Shown: piece by piece, positions 34,575 to 44,223 of the stretch
Layout: every line of letters starts with the position of its first letter
How positions within the stretch are numbered: the first letter of the stretch is position 1
DNA from: Eublepharis macularius
Lineage: Eukaryota > Chordata > Lepidosauria > Squamata > Eublepharidae
Length of the DNA: 64,000 nucleotides
Direction: 5' to 3'
Assembly: GCF_028583425.1 (NCBI RefSeq)
Contig: NC_072791.1
Location: 45,391,368 to 45,455,367 of the forward strand
The notes under the pieces: model-generated
Database searches by the model: none
Told to the model about the DNA's origin: nothing
What the model saw: only the letters and a program-made list of their open reading frames with translations
Position numbers and translations under genes: made by a program

Positions 34575-36566
34575 GTAATAACAATCTCAGCCCTACTAAT
34601 TAATCAGGAGTAGGAGGATCTTGAATAAGAACTTACTGGGAGCACGGCTAAGTCTGAAGGAATGCTGGCTTAACTAAGGCTATCTAGTGATTCACAGATG
34701 AAGTGAGAAGAAAAGCAGGGATTTCCAACCCAACCACTACACTAATTATCTGTGACTAACCTGGACATGATTAGTCTACCGATGCATACAGATTACAACT
34801 GTAGAAACATTTCTTCTCCCACAGGAACAGCTTTTAGAGAGTCAGGAGAATTAAAAGAAACCAACTCTCCTGTTTTAGTATTCCCTGAGAAAGCGCTTGT
34901 AAGAGTTGGAAACCCACTGGACACTTAAAGCTAAGTCATATTAAAGAACATTTATAAGCACCTTTTAGGAATCCCCACCCCCTCCATACACAGACTCTAA
35001 AACTGGTTTTCACACACACTGAGAATGCACTTGGCACTCAACTCCCACCTGTTGTCTTGAGAGTTTCCAAAGACAGGAGCTTAACTTCACTACTGGGCTT
35101 TCTCCTAGGCTGCACCATATGCAAATGGATTCCTTCTCCTCTCAACTAGCAAATCATCTCATATTCAGGCATCTAAATATGTACATTCACTGTCATTATC
35201 GCCACACCATTGCTGTGATGGAGTGCCTGATTACTGCCACTGCTTTAGTAACAGGCCATAGTACTCTGCTGTTTGGATGGTAAGACTGACACAGTGGCTG
35301 ATATTTTCACTTATTAGATACGCCTCAGTTATCCCTCATCTGTGGGCCAAACTACATGTGACTGCAGAGATCTGATCGTACATCTACCTGGTTATGCATA
35401 GTTTGGCCTTAGTATGAAACTAATACATAATACCTGTTACCAAATGTACTTGTGGGCCGCACATGTAAACTTTCTTGCCTATATGAACAGGACTCCAGGT
35501 GAGGCCCAAACAGAGGGGAATGAATAAGGTACGCCCAGAGGTTTGGGACTGAAACAAAAAGTTCTAAAGCAGGTTTAGAAAGGGCGGGCGGGCGGGGGAG
35601 GAAATGGAATTATCAGAGAAAACAGAAGGTCTAGCAGCAATTCCAGGCACTAGAGAAAGATGCCAGGTTTGATCAGCATATCAGAACCCAGGGCACAAAG
35701 ACAGGAGGCAAGCAGGTAAGTGGGCACATGTACAGAATGGGATGTGTGTGAATTTAGGGAAGGCAGCTCAGTTACAGGGACTGAACACAACTGCAAAAAA
35801 AAAGTTAACTTCAGCAGACTAGCCAGGAGGAGGGAGGAAATTAGTGCATCCGACTGGCCCAGGAGGGAGGGCAAGGCAGATCTGAGGTCTGCCAGAAGGG
35901 GGAGAGGGATTGGAGATATGAACAGGGCTTGACTGGTCCATTTGAACAAGAACTGGCTGTGAAAGAATCTTTGGTATGAAGGGAATGAAGGCAGCCTTTC
36001 CCTAGACTACAGCCTTGCTTAGGTCAAAATATACAATATAACAGCCATGGTGCCTTGGTCTTGCTGTGCTTGGTCTGCTTCCCAGGACTCTTCTAATGGC
36101 CCTGCATACCGTAGCTCTTTCATTGATTAGCCAGCCATTGTTAGAAGGGGCTCACGTGCAATCCTGCCAAGGGACTAGTCCCAGCTTCAGATCCCCTTTA
36201 CCAGCCCACCTCCATCCTAAAGACTTTGTAAAATCTGGAAAAGCATTCTGCATCTGGCAAAGAAAGCCTGGCCAGCTGTTGGCAAAATGGTAGGGAGTGA
36301 TGCCAACAAAATGGAGACACATCTGCCTTTGCAACACATCATAGCAAAAAGACAGACTATACAAATCTGAAGTGAACCCACAAAAAAAACTTTGCCTATA
36401 ATTTCATCTCCTTAGTGATGTTTCATGGAAGCTGGCTTGATGGATCATTGTTAACAAGATATGTCAGTTGGAAAAAAGTCTGCAAATATCATGGCTTATG
36501 GGTGGCTGGAGGCAACAGTCTACCAAGGCAGCTGGCGGCGCTTTGCAACATCTTCTTGGAACTCAC
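34575..36566. other. JDP2 intron 2, remaining sequence
   Basis: Otherwise unique-looking. A short relic of the AGAGCCAAACTAC element end (GGGCCAAACTACATGTGACT) lies at 35343-35362, and a small GGGC repeat at 35582-35596. No exon-like open frame with splice sites was seen. Confidence 0.5.
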
Positions 36567-36767
36567 CTCACTTTTCACTGGCTGAGGTCTTTTCCCCAGT
36601 TTCACTTCCAGGAAATGCAGTGGTGAGATCATGGCTCCAATGTTGCGAATGTCAGCATACTTGAGCTCTTCTGCTGTCAAGGTGGTACCAGGTAGTCCCG
36701 TCAAGGGGCCAAGGCCCGGCAGAGCACCAGCTGTGAGGGATGGGTCTGGAATCTGCCCTGGCATCAT
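36567..36767 (-). CDS. JDP2: JDP2 coding exon 2: start codon and N-terminal region
   Basis: It encodes residues 1-67, starting MMPGQIPDPS and ending RPQPVKSE. The first of two adjacent ATGs (36767-36765) was chosen because it gives the 163-residue length. No in-frame ATG is available upstream within the exon, since the acceptor CTCTAG lies only 23 bases before it (exon start 36790). The segment contains ELKYADIRNIGAMISPLHFL, the conserved JDP2/ATF3 block ahead of the basic region, and LEVKLGKRPQP. VKSE (residues 64-67) fits the sumoylation consensus; Lys65 is the reported SUMO site in mammals. The donor is GAG/GTGAGT. Pro/Gly-rich residues 10-30 differ most from mammals. Confidence 0.96.
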
Positions 36768-36790
36768 AGCAAGACCTACAATCCCTCCGT
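36768..36790 (-). other. JDP2: JDP2 5' UTR segment of exon 2
   Basis: Twenty-three untranslated bases lie between the acceptor (TTTTCTCTAG, AG at 36792-36791) and the start codon. The pyrimidine-rich tract upstream makes this a credible 3' splice site, so an untranslated first exon is required further upstream. Confidence 0.85.
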
Positions 36791-38040
36791 CTAGAGAAAA
36801 CAGAGACCATCGGTTACTACAAGACACTAAGTGACAAAAGCAATCAAGGAACAATTTGTCTCTTCTCATGTATCTTGCCACAGTAAAACTAGTCCATACT
36901 AAAGTGGCCCTCAGTGTGGGGAACAGACATCTTTCTAAGAGGTCATCCAGATATTCTAAAGGAATAAAGTCAAGTCAAACACAAGCTATTATTAAGAAAT
37001 CCTGTTCTTACAGCTTAGCCATAATGCTGTGAAATGGTTACACAAGAGGGAAAAATGATGCCAACATAGGTGGTTGACCAAGATGAAATAATATTCAAAG
37101 CCATGATTACTGAACAGCATTTATTTGGTGTTGCAGCCACAAACGAACTCCAGTATGAATGAGGTTGGTGGACAGAAAAAGATAAGTGTATATCGATTAC
37201 TATGCCAGAGGGCAATATAACCAGGTTTGTGAATTTCTCTCTTTAAAAAGGCAATGATTTCCTAATCTAGCAGTCAGACTGTTCAGTATATTTACCTCAG
37301 AGGGGATGGCAGAATGGTTAGAAGGAATTTAGCTAATTAATTGCACTGATTGTGTAAGACTAGGAAGGCTAGAGTTATTATATCAGATGTAACCTATAAG
37401 TCAAACTATCAGTTCAAATGAAGTCACATTATCAGTTTAAATATAAGGAGGAAATGTTTTTTCCACCTTGGGGAAAAAACATTGCCATGTCTGACTACCA
37501 GACTACCAGCAGTAATATAAACAAAGACACCTCACAAAATACCAATTTGAACAGGTGAGGATAAAAATTCACAACTCCACCTCAGTGAAAACAGGAAGCA
37601 GAAGAAATAAGATAAGCTTCATGACTAAGAGAAGAGAAACACCAATACTGAAACAGATATTGCAACTAAATCCAAACATTCACCAACTACTACCGTCTAC
37701 GCAAGACATACGGAAAAATCAAGAAACAAACATTTTAATGATCTCATGTGTGAGGCAAGAACTAGAGAATATGACAACTACTTCATCAAACAGAAAATTA
37801 AGATTGGTAACTGACATAGGTTAGAGGTGACTTGGCAGCATATAACACATGCAACTGACAGAAAATTTTACTTTGTAGAATCATTTTGGATAAAAATGTT
37901 TGACATTGTTTTATGTGAGAACTAGAAAATGCCTACAATACAATACCTATAGCATAGAAGAGGAATATTATCTGTAAAAAAAAAAACTTTCTATACCAAA
38001 TTCAAATGGTATTTATTTATTTAGGATACTTCCATGCCAT
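36791..38040. other. JDP2 intron 1, proximal part
   Basis: About 1.25 kb of AT-rich intronic DNA between exon 2 and an L2 LINE; nothing recognised. Confidence 0.5.
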
Positions 38041-39168
38041 CTCTTTAGTGCCGCTTGATACAGTCACTCCATTGGCTACTTATCAGTTACCATGCTCAAT
38101 TCAAGGTATTGGTTATTACATACAAAGCTCTTGGTTCAGCATACCTACGGGACCACCTCCCTCCCAATGTCCCTCCACGGCAGCTTTGTTCATCTGAACA
38201 GGGTCTCTTGAAGGTGCAAGCCTGCACATGGGTGAAATCAACAGCAGCCTGTACACTGGCTTTCTCTGTGGTGGCCCCTACTCTGTGGAATGGCCTGTCT
38301 GAGGAGGTCAGGAGAGCCCCCACTCTCCTGTCTTTCTGCAAACAATGCAAAACTGAATTGTACAAAAAGGCTTTTTACTCAGATAGGAGGGTGGTATTAT
38401 AGGGAGGGGGTCTCAGGTGTTTCTCTAATGAGTTAGGAACCATGGACTTCACTATTATGTTGCCTTACATATTATCTGTTGATTTCAATATGTACTCCCA
38501 TATACTATATACTACTTGTGCTTCATGTTTTCTAATGTCAGTCCTAGAACTGATTGTGTTCTTTAACCCAGGGCCGGCACACCCACTGAGGCCAGGTAGG
38601 CAGTGGCCTCAGGCACGGGGTGCCGGAGGGAGCGCCAGAGGAGGCGCGGGGGGTGGGAGCGCGCGCCACAGAGCAGCAGCCTCCTATCCCTCCCGCCCCG
38701 CTGCCACCACCAGCACAAGCCCCCGGCTGGGCACAGCTGCCGCAGGCAGGCATCTGCGGCGGCACAGGCAACCGAGAGGGAGAGCTCGGAGGCCACCCGC
38801 GCACCATCACAGCCGCCCACCGCAGCGATCGTGCCGGCGGCAGTGCATGCGCTCCCGTGATGACGTCATGCATGGCATCATCACACAGGCCAGTGCACGC
38901 GTGCTTGCGTGCAGGGGCACGCCCGGCCGGCTGGCCGCGAGCGCTGAAAACCCTTGAGCCGCCCCTGCTTTAACCCTATATTGGATCCTTGCTAATTCTA
39001 TGTCTTTGTAAACTGGTATTCATTTACCCTATGACATTGTTATTGGAAATGTACTTGACACTCTATAGAAATGCCTGCCCTTGTCCTTGCTATAGATCGT
39101 ACTAATCTCACACTTTGTAATCCGCCTTGAGTCTCAGTGAGAAAGCTGGAATATAAATGACATACATA
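38041..39168 (+). mobile_element. L2-type LINE 3' end, split by a GC-rich hAT element
   Basis: The frame at 38055-38402 encodes an L2-like C-terminus: LHWLLISYHAQFKVLVITYK, APTLWNGLSEEVRRAPTLLS and CKTELYKKAF. The 3' UTR follows, is cut at 38568 by a hAT-type element, and resumes at 38968 to end CCGCCTTGAGTCTCAGTGAG, then AATATAAATGACATACAT. The same 3' UTR is found inverted at 56717-57180. It lies in JDP2 intron 1, opposite to the gene. Confidence 0.85.
38569..38967. mobile_element. GC-rich hAT-type element with perfect 8-bp duplication
   Basis: A 399-bp element from CAGGGCCGGCACACCC to GAGCCGCCCCTG, flanked by identical octamers CTTTAACC (38561-38568 and 38968-38975). It is far richer in G+C and CpG than its surroundings and mimics a CpG island. 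The internal open frames on both strands are compositional. CAGGG...CCCTG ends and an 8-bp duplication place it in hAT. The host L2 confirms the empty-site sequence. Confidence 0.9.
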
Positions 39169-39239
39169 AATTTAAGAGCCACCATAAACGAGTATGTATC
39201 TGCACAGTTACTGTTCACTGAATCTCAGAACTATGGGCA

Positions 39240-39600
39240 CACACAATCCAGAGGAAGTTAAGCACACAAATTCCATTTGATTTCAGTGACACTTGGAGGA
39301 GTGTTGACCCCAATTCAGAATAATTTAAAGTGTATACATTCCACTGAAATCAACTGGACTTAAGAGAAAGTTAAGCATATATGCAGCCAGATACAGTGAT
39401 ATTTACTAGGAACCAAGTCCTTCTGAGTTTAATGGTACATCCTAGAGAGTGTGCTTAGGGTTGCAACTAACCCCACACTGAAATCAGTAGGAGTTATGCA
39501 CACCTACAGTTCAATACTAAACAAAGTTACGCCCTTCTAAGTTAACCAAAATTAATGATCTTAGGAGCATGTAACTTTGTTCAGGACTGCATCGCTAGCT
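39240..39600. repeat. Cluster of decayed ATCCTAAACAGAG-type repeats
   Basis: Blocks such as CAATACTAAACAAAGTTACG, CGCCCTTCTAAGTTAACC and TGTAACTTTGTTCAGGACTG resemble the short palindromes at 33205 and 42236. They are interspersed with CACTGAAATCA/AATCAACTGGACT segments, so the region looks like overlapping old copies. Confidence 0.5.
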
Positions 39601-40347
39601 TTCTGTAGGCCAAGGTCACTGCGTCCACTTTACAGGAAAACTCTGAAATTACAACAGCAAAAATCACATGACTAATCACAGTAATGGAATCAATTAGCTA
39701 CCAAAGCAGTCTTTATCATTTGAAAACTCAGGCTTAGATTGTGGTAGTCAATCCATGATTCAGGTGATTTATAGGAAGGTTTTCCAAAGAAACTCACTAA
39801 AACTTTGCATCAGTGGGCCATTCTCAAGGCAACACCATTTCTTTTTTAGCCTTTCTTAGTGGACTGTTATGAGGACACTTCTCTCTAGAAACCAGACAGC
39901 ATCTAAATCTAAGACATCTCTGTAATCGTGGAAAAAGTAAGCCTCTGCTGAACAATGACATTATGAAGGCACTGCATAAGGCCTGCAGAACATATGGCAA
40001 CCTAAAAGCATCAGTCGATCTCTTCATTCTCCACAGCTTTTAGTCCTTCACAATGCAAAGAAAACCTAGTGCCTCTCCCACAATACTGTTATCCCATTCC
40101 CCAATTTTGTGGGAATGATTCAGTCTCCCCCTGCTTCTTTCCTTCCCCCTTCCCTAAAGCTGCTGCACATACAAGATTCCCATCTTACCAATAAGTTCAA
40201 TCCACTTTTCCCTGCTGGTACCTCTTCTGTGCCTGTGCCAAGATTGCATGCACGCATTGCCACACACAGGACAAGGATTAGATCACAAACTAGGTCTTAA
40301 AACATACGACTCCTTAAAAGATGAATTTATAATGCAGGCTCCCTCTA

Positions 40348-40380
<33 letters not shown>

Positions 40381-40780
40381 TACACACATTATTGCTACAG
40401 AATTGGTGCTAGTGCTAAAACAGTGCTATTAGGAAGCTGCTGCTATTATCCCTGGAAAAAGAACTGCCTTGTGCCTGGGAGATATTTTCCAGGCCAGCAA
40501 CTATAAAGACAGTCCAGAACTCAACATAGTTTACCTTCTTGAGATTCCTACACATATCTATGATTTAGAGTTCTTAGCCCTTTAGACAGTAGCCTGATCC
40601 ATACCAGCCGCTATCTGAACCATATATCCTTTAGAAAGATTCTGAAATTAAAGCCCCCAAGTTCTGTGTCCTGGGGCTAAGCTCTAAGATTAGCTCTCCC
40701 AAAAAAAAAAAAAACCCTCTGGAATCACAGCTTGCTGAATGTGAAAACTTCCTACCACTGTGTACGAAGGATCGAGATCA
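39601..40780. other. JDP2 intron 1, unique-looking with a microsatellite
   Basis: No gene was recognised. A (CT)n(CA)n microsatellite lies at 40350-40387, and a run of 14 A at about 40700. Confidence 0.5.
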
Positions 40781-41012
40781 AGAGCCAGTGTTGTACAGTG
40801 GTTCGAGTTTTGGACTACGATTTGAGAAAACCAGGTCTGCATCCCTACTTTGCCATGGAAGCTCACTGGGTGACTCTCTGCAGTCTGTCTTTCTCTGTCT
40901 AACCTTACTCATGAGGTGCTTATGTGGAGATGGGGAGAATAAAGACATAAGCTATTTTGAGTCCCCATTGAGAAGAAAAGCAGGGCATAAATATCTTAAA
41001 CAAATAAAACTC
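40781..41012 (+). mobile_element. Sauria SINE in JDP2 intron 1
   Basis: AGAGCCAGTGTTGTACAGTG head, TTTGCCATGGAAGCTCACTG, GGTGACTC body and GAGAAGAAAAGCAGGGCATA tail, ending in AAACAAATAAAA. Confidence 0.9.
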
Positions 41013-41100
41013 TGACCTCATATGAAAATCTACTGTGAATTCAACACTAAAGGAACCTCAGGTTTTCCCCTGCAGGCAAATAGTGTCTTCAACTGGATTT

Positions 41101-41366
41101 AATAACAACAACAACAACAACATTCAATTTATATACTGCCCTTCAGGATGACTTAACACCCACTCAGAGCAGCTTACAAAGTATGCTATTATTATCCCCA
41201 CAACAAACACCCTGTGAGGTGGGTGGGGCTGAGAGAGCTCCTAGAAGTTCCTAGAAGCTGTGACTAGCCCAAGGTCACCCAGCTGGCCTCAAGTGGAAGA
41301 GTGGGGAATCAAACCCGGTTCTCCAGATTAGAGTCCCACACTCTTAACCACTACACCAAACTAGCT
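41101..41366 (-). mobile_element. Sauria SINE, (GTT)n-tailed subfamily, minus strand
   Basis: The reverse complement of the type at 14930-15180. It starts with an (AAC)n run, then ATTCAATTTATATACTGCCC and CTTCAGGATGACTTAAC, and ends with the tRNA-like head CCACTACACCAAACTAGCT. A small internal duplication (CCTAGAAGTTCCTAGAAG) is present at about 41239-41258. Confidence 0.92.
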
Positions 41367-42235
41367 TTACAAAGTGGGATTCAGAAAACAACACAAAGAA
41401 TTAACTCCTTACCCAGCATCACAGCTCCAATCAAGATCAAGGGCCCTGCATCTACATTTTTTGAGACATCTAGTTGCAAATCTTGGATCTTACTTCCATT
41501 TCAGAATATTTAAGATCAAGTCAAGATAAAACTCAACTTCTTCAAGCCTAAGAAACCAAAGGATGTAATTCCCAAGTGGGTACAGCACACAAAAGACAAC
41601 TTCCACCTCACGTTTCCTGAGAAATGTTTCAGATCAAGCCATACAGTATGGGAGATCTATGATCAGGATCTCTTACAATTTCTTTCTGAGATCAAATCAG
41701 CTGAGGAGGACCTAGAATTGGGGGTGTATGTGTCTGAAACCTTACCATGTAGTGCTTTTCTAATCACATCACACACACACACACCTTGAAGCTGCTATGT
41801 GCCCCACAGAGGAAAACATACAAACATCCTATGATGCAGGTATCTCCCTCCTAAGGAACTAATAGCAGCTCTACTATTACCTCAGCCCCAGTCCAATTCC
41901 CTACCCCCAGCTTTCTGGCTGTACTGAACTGAAACAACAAGCAGGAGATTTTGATCACAGACTTCTACATCACACTAGCTGTATTAGGCAGTGTCTCAGA
42001 ATAGACACCAGGATGGTGTCTGCAAACTATCATAAAAGTAGTAGAGTTTAAAATAAAAAACTCTTTCCATTATAAAACAGGAAAAAATACTTCAACCTTG
42101 AGTGTGTGCATATTTCCTCAGAATCCTCATTATTCTTCACCTTTCTTATAGGATACTCATACAAAGAGGGCTAAAAAGAAGCAATCACATTGCAGCTGAC
42201 CTTACCATCTGGCTCTGTATGAGGTCTAGAATTCG
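41367..42235. other. JDP2 intron 1, nothing recognised
   Basis: Unique-looking sequence without gene or repeat signatures. Confidence 0.5.
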
Positions 42236-42325
42236 GACAGTGCAACCTTAAGTAGAGTTACACCCTTTTAAGCCTGTGGACTTCAATGGACTTAGAAGGG
42301 TGTATAATTCTGCTTTAAGACAATC
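42236..42325. repeat. Short palindromic repeat (ATCCTAAACAGAG type)
   Basis: CAACCTTAAGTAGAGTTACA with CCCTTTTAAGCCTG, mirrored by GGACTTAGAAGGGTGTATAA and TTCTGCTTTAAG. Same family as 33205 and 49477. Confidence 0.7.
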
Positions 42326-42334
42326 TCTGAGGGA

Positions 42335-42680
42335 TTTGAGATTGTTCAGTTTGGAGAAGAAGAGGTTGAGGGAGACTCGTATTTAAAAGGCTGACATTTA
42401 GGGAAGGGAAGAGAGCTGCTTCCGTGGACAACAGATAATAGGATTTGCAATAATGGATTTAAACTACAGGAGGGAAGGTACTGGCTGGATATTAGAAAAA
42501 AACTTCTTCATGTTAAAGAGTAATTCAACAGTTGGGTAGGGACGTGGTAGGTTCCCCCTCATTGACAGTCTTCAAGGAGCAGCTGGACAAATACTTGTTG
42601 GAGATGCTTTAGGCCGTTCCTGCACTGTGCAGGGGGTTGATGGGTCTGTAAAGTCCCTTCCAACATTATGATTCTAATCA
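42335..42680 (+). mobile_element. Degraded CR1 LINE 3' end
   Basis: Matches the CR1 copy at 50890-51422 in order but with many changes: TTGTTCAGTTTGGAGAAGAA, CTGGCTGGATATTAGAAAAA, TGGACAAATACTTGTTGGAG, then GATGGGTCTG. The ending is mutated and there is no open frame. Older than the other two. Confidence 0.75.
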
Positions 42681-42769
42681 GTGATGGATATTGTAACAAG
42701 ACACAGAAATTGGGGGTGGGTTCTATTTGTCTCTTCTTATGGAAAATGATTTCCTTTTCAGAACATCTG

Positions 42770-42888
42770 AAGAAGGGCACTCTGATTCACAAAAGTTCAT
42801 GCTGGAATAAATGTTAACAGTCTTTATGTGCCACTGGCCTTCTGTTTTATTTTGCTACAACAGACTAACACAGCTACCTGGTATGTTT
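42770..42888. mobile_element. Half of a GTGTTAGTCTG fold-back element
   Basis: ACAAAAGTTCATGCTGGAAT, AACAGTCTTTATGTGCCACT and CTACAACAGACTAACACAGC match the right half of 43411-43586. The left half is missing. Confidence 0.6.
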
Positions 42889-43410
42889 CTTCCCTGCACA
42901 GCTAAAATGCAGAGCCTGTTTCCCATAGAAAAAGGATCTACATCTGTCTTAGCTGTCTGTTTACTTCCACTTTGAGGACAGGAACACAACATTTTTTTCA
43001 AAGTGTCTTACAGTAAACAGACAATCTGCCATCTTGGCATTGTATGAATAAACTTACTGAAATACAAATCCAAGAGAAGAAAATCTGGCCACCAGCATGT
43101 ACTCCGCAAAGTTGCTTCTGCAGTGAGGTAGGTAGTTTTAAAATTAGTTAGTGTGCAATCTCTCTGCTGTCACTGACTTGCAACTAGTCCCACAATGAAT
43201 CCTCAGCCTGAAGCCACCTCACGATCTGTGGAGATAGAAGCACTAGGCTAGGAAAGAGACAAGGTCTAGTGAACACTTAGCTAAGGCCAGCCCCGGTTAC
43301 CAAGTTATTCACATAGATCTGCTGCTAACATACATTTCCCCTTCCTCACAAGTTTACAGCAACTTTCATCAGTTTCCAGCTTCTCCTTTACAAAGCTATT
43401 ATTTAGTACC
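42889..43410. other. JDP2 intron 1, nothing recognised
   Basis: No gene or repeat was recognised. Confidence 0.5.
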
Positions 43411-43586
43411 AATAGAAAAGAGCAACAGTGGCACCTATAATACTAACAAAATTTGTGGTACGGTATGAACTTTCATGAGTCACAGCTCACGAAAGAAGCT
43501 CATAAATTTTGTTAGTCTTATAGGTGCTACTGGACACTTACTTGCTCTTTTCTACTGCTACAGACAGACTAACACAGCTACCCTGT
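43411..43586. mobile_element. Fold-back element with GTGTTAGTCTG terminus, JDP2 intron 1
   Basis: Left arm TAGAAAAGAGCAACAGTGGC, ACCTATAATACTAACAAAAT; right arm ATTTTGTTAGTCTTATAGGT, GCTACTGGACACTTACTTGC, TCTTTTCTA. The extra right end CTACAGACAGACTAACACAG is the family terminus. Arms are about 70 bp with a short loop. Confidence 0.75.
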
Positions 43587-43877
43587 TCCTTTCCCCAACA
43601 TCTTTTCTACACCTAAGTGCTTATTCTATATATCCCCTTCCATTTACAAAGGAACAGTTCTTGTGCCTTCTATTTTGTGACAGAATCTCTCAAAAAGAAA
43701 TACTGAAACCTTTTAAATTAGACATGATGATGGTGGCAGGTCTGTGTATCAGAAGAGAGTCAGCCGCCAAATTGCCACAAGGTGAGAATGACAGGCAAGA
43801 GGAGATGCTGAAACCTTCTCTCAGCCACACTTTTCTCCCCCAAACTGCTTTTTAAAACACTGTATCTTTCACTGGTA
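43587..43877. other. JDP2 intron 1, nothing recognised
   Basis: Short segment without recognised repeat; the frame at 43475-43855 starts in the fold-back element and has no protein signature. Confidence 0.45.
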
Positions 43878-44223
43878 CAGGTAGTCTCCTGTGCAAGCAC
43901 CGAGTCATTACTGACCCATGGGAGGAGTCGCATCATGACATTTTCTTGGCAGACTTTTTGTTACGGGGTGGTTTGCCATTACCATTGTGTCCCCCAGTCA
44001 TCTACACTTTACCCAGGAAACTGGGTACTCATTTTACTGACCCCAGAAGAATGGAAGGCTGAGTCAACCTTGAGCTGGCTACCTGAACCCGGCTTCCGCC
44101 AGGCTCGAACTCAGGTCATGAGCAGAGCTTGGGCTGCAGTACTGCAGCTTACCACTCTGAGCCCCATGGTACAGAGTGGTAAGTTGCAGTACTGCAGCCC
44201 AAGCTCTGCTCGTCATGACCTGA
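43878..44223 (-). mobile_element. Second tRNA-derived SINE family, with inverted duplication of its head
   Basis: On the minus strand the head is a tRNA-like CAGAGTGGTAAGCTGCAGTA with B-box GAGTTCGAGCC. The body on plus reads GTCATTACTGACCCATGG, then TTACCCAGGAAACTGGGTAC and GGAAGGCTGAGTCAACCTTG. After the head, bases 44172-44223 repeat it in reverse (inverse of 44111-44159) across a 12-base spacer. This makes a hairpin of about 50 bp. Confidence 0.75.

Noticed and set aside
32097..36767. ATF3 instead of JDP2
   Set aside because: The basic region reads EKNKVAAARCRNKKKERTEF and the C-terminus EQLEKK, both JDP2-like; ATF3 differs at these places.
36768..36881. Upstream extension of the JDP2 N-terminus (MARYMRRDK...)
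   Set aside because: It crosses the CTCTAG acceptor and pyrimidine tract, and the 163-residue length fits only the ATG at 36767.
38442..38973. Frames of 109-171 codons within the GC-rich block
   Set aside because: They lie inside a hAT-type element with exact target duplications and are compositional.
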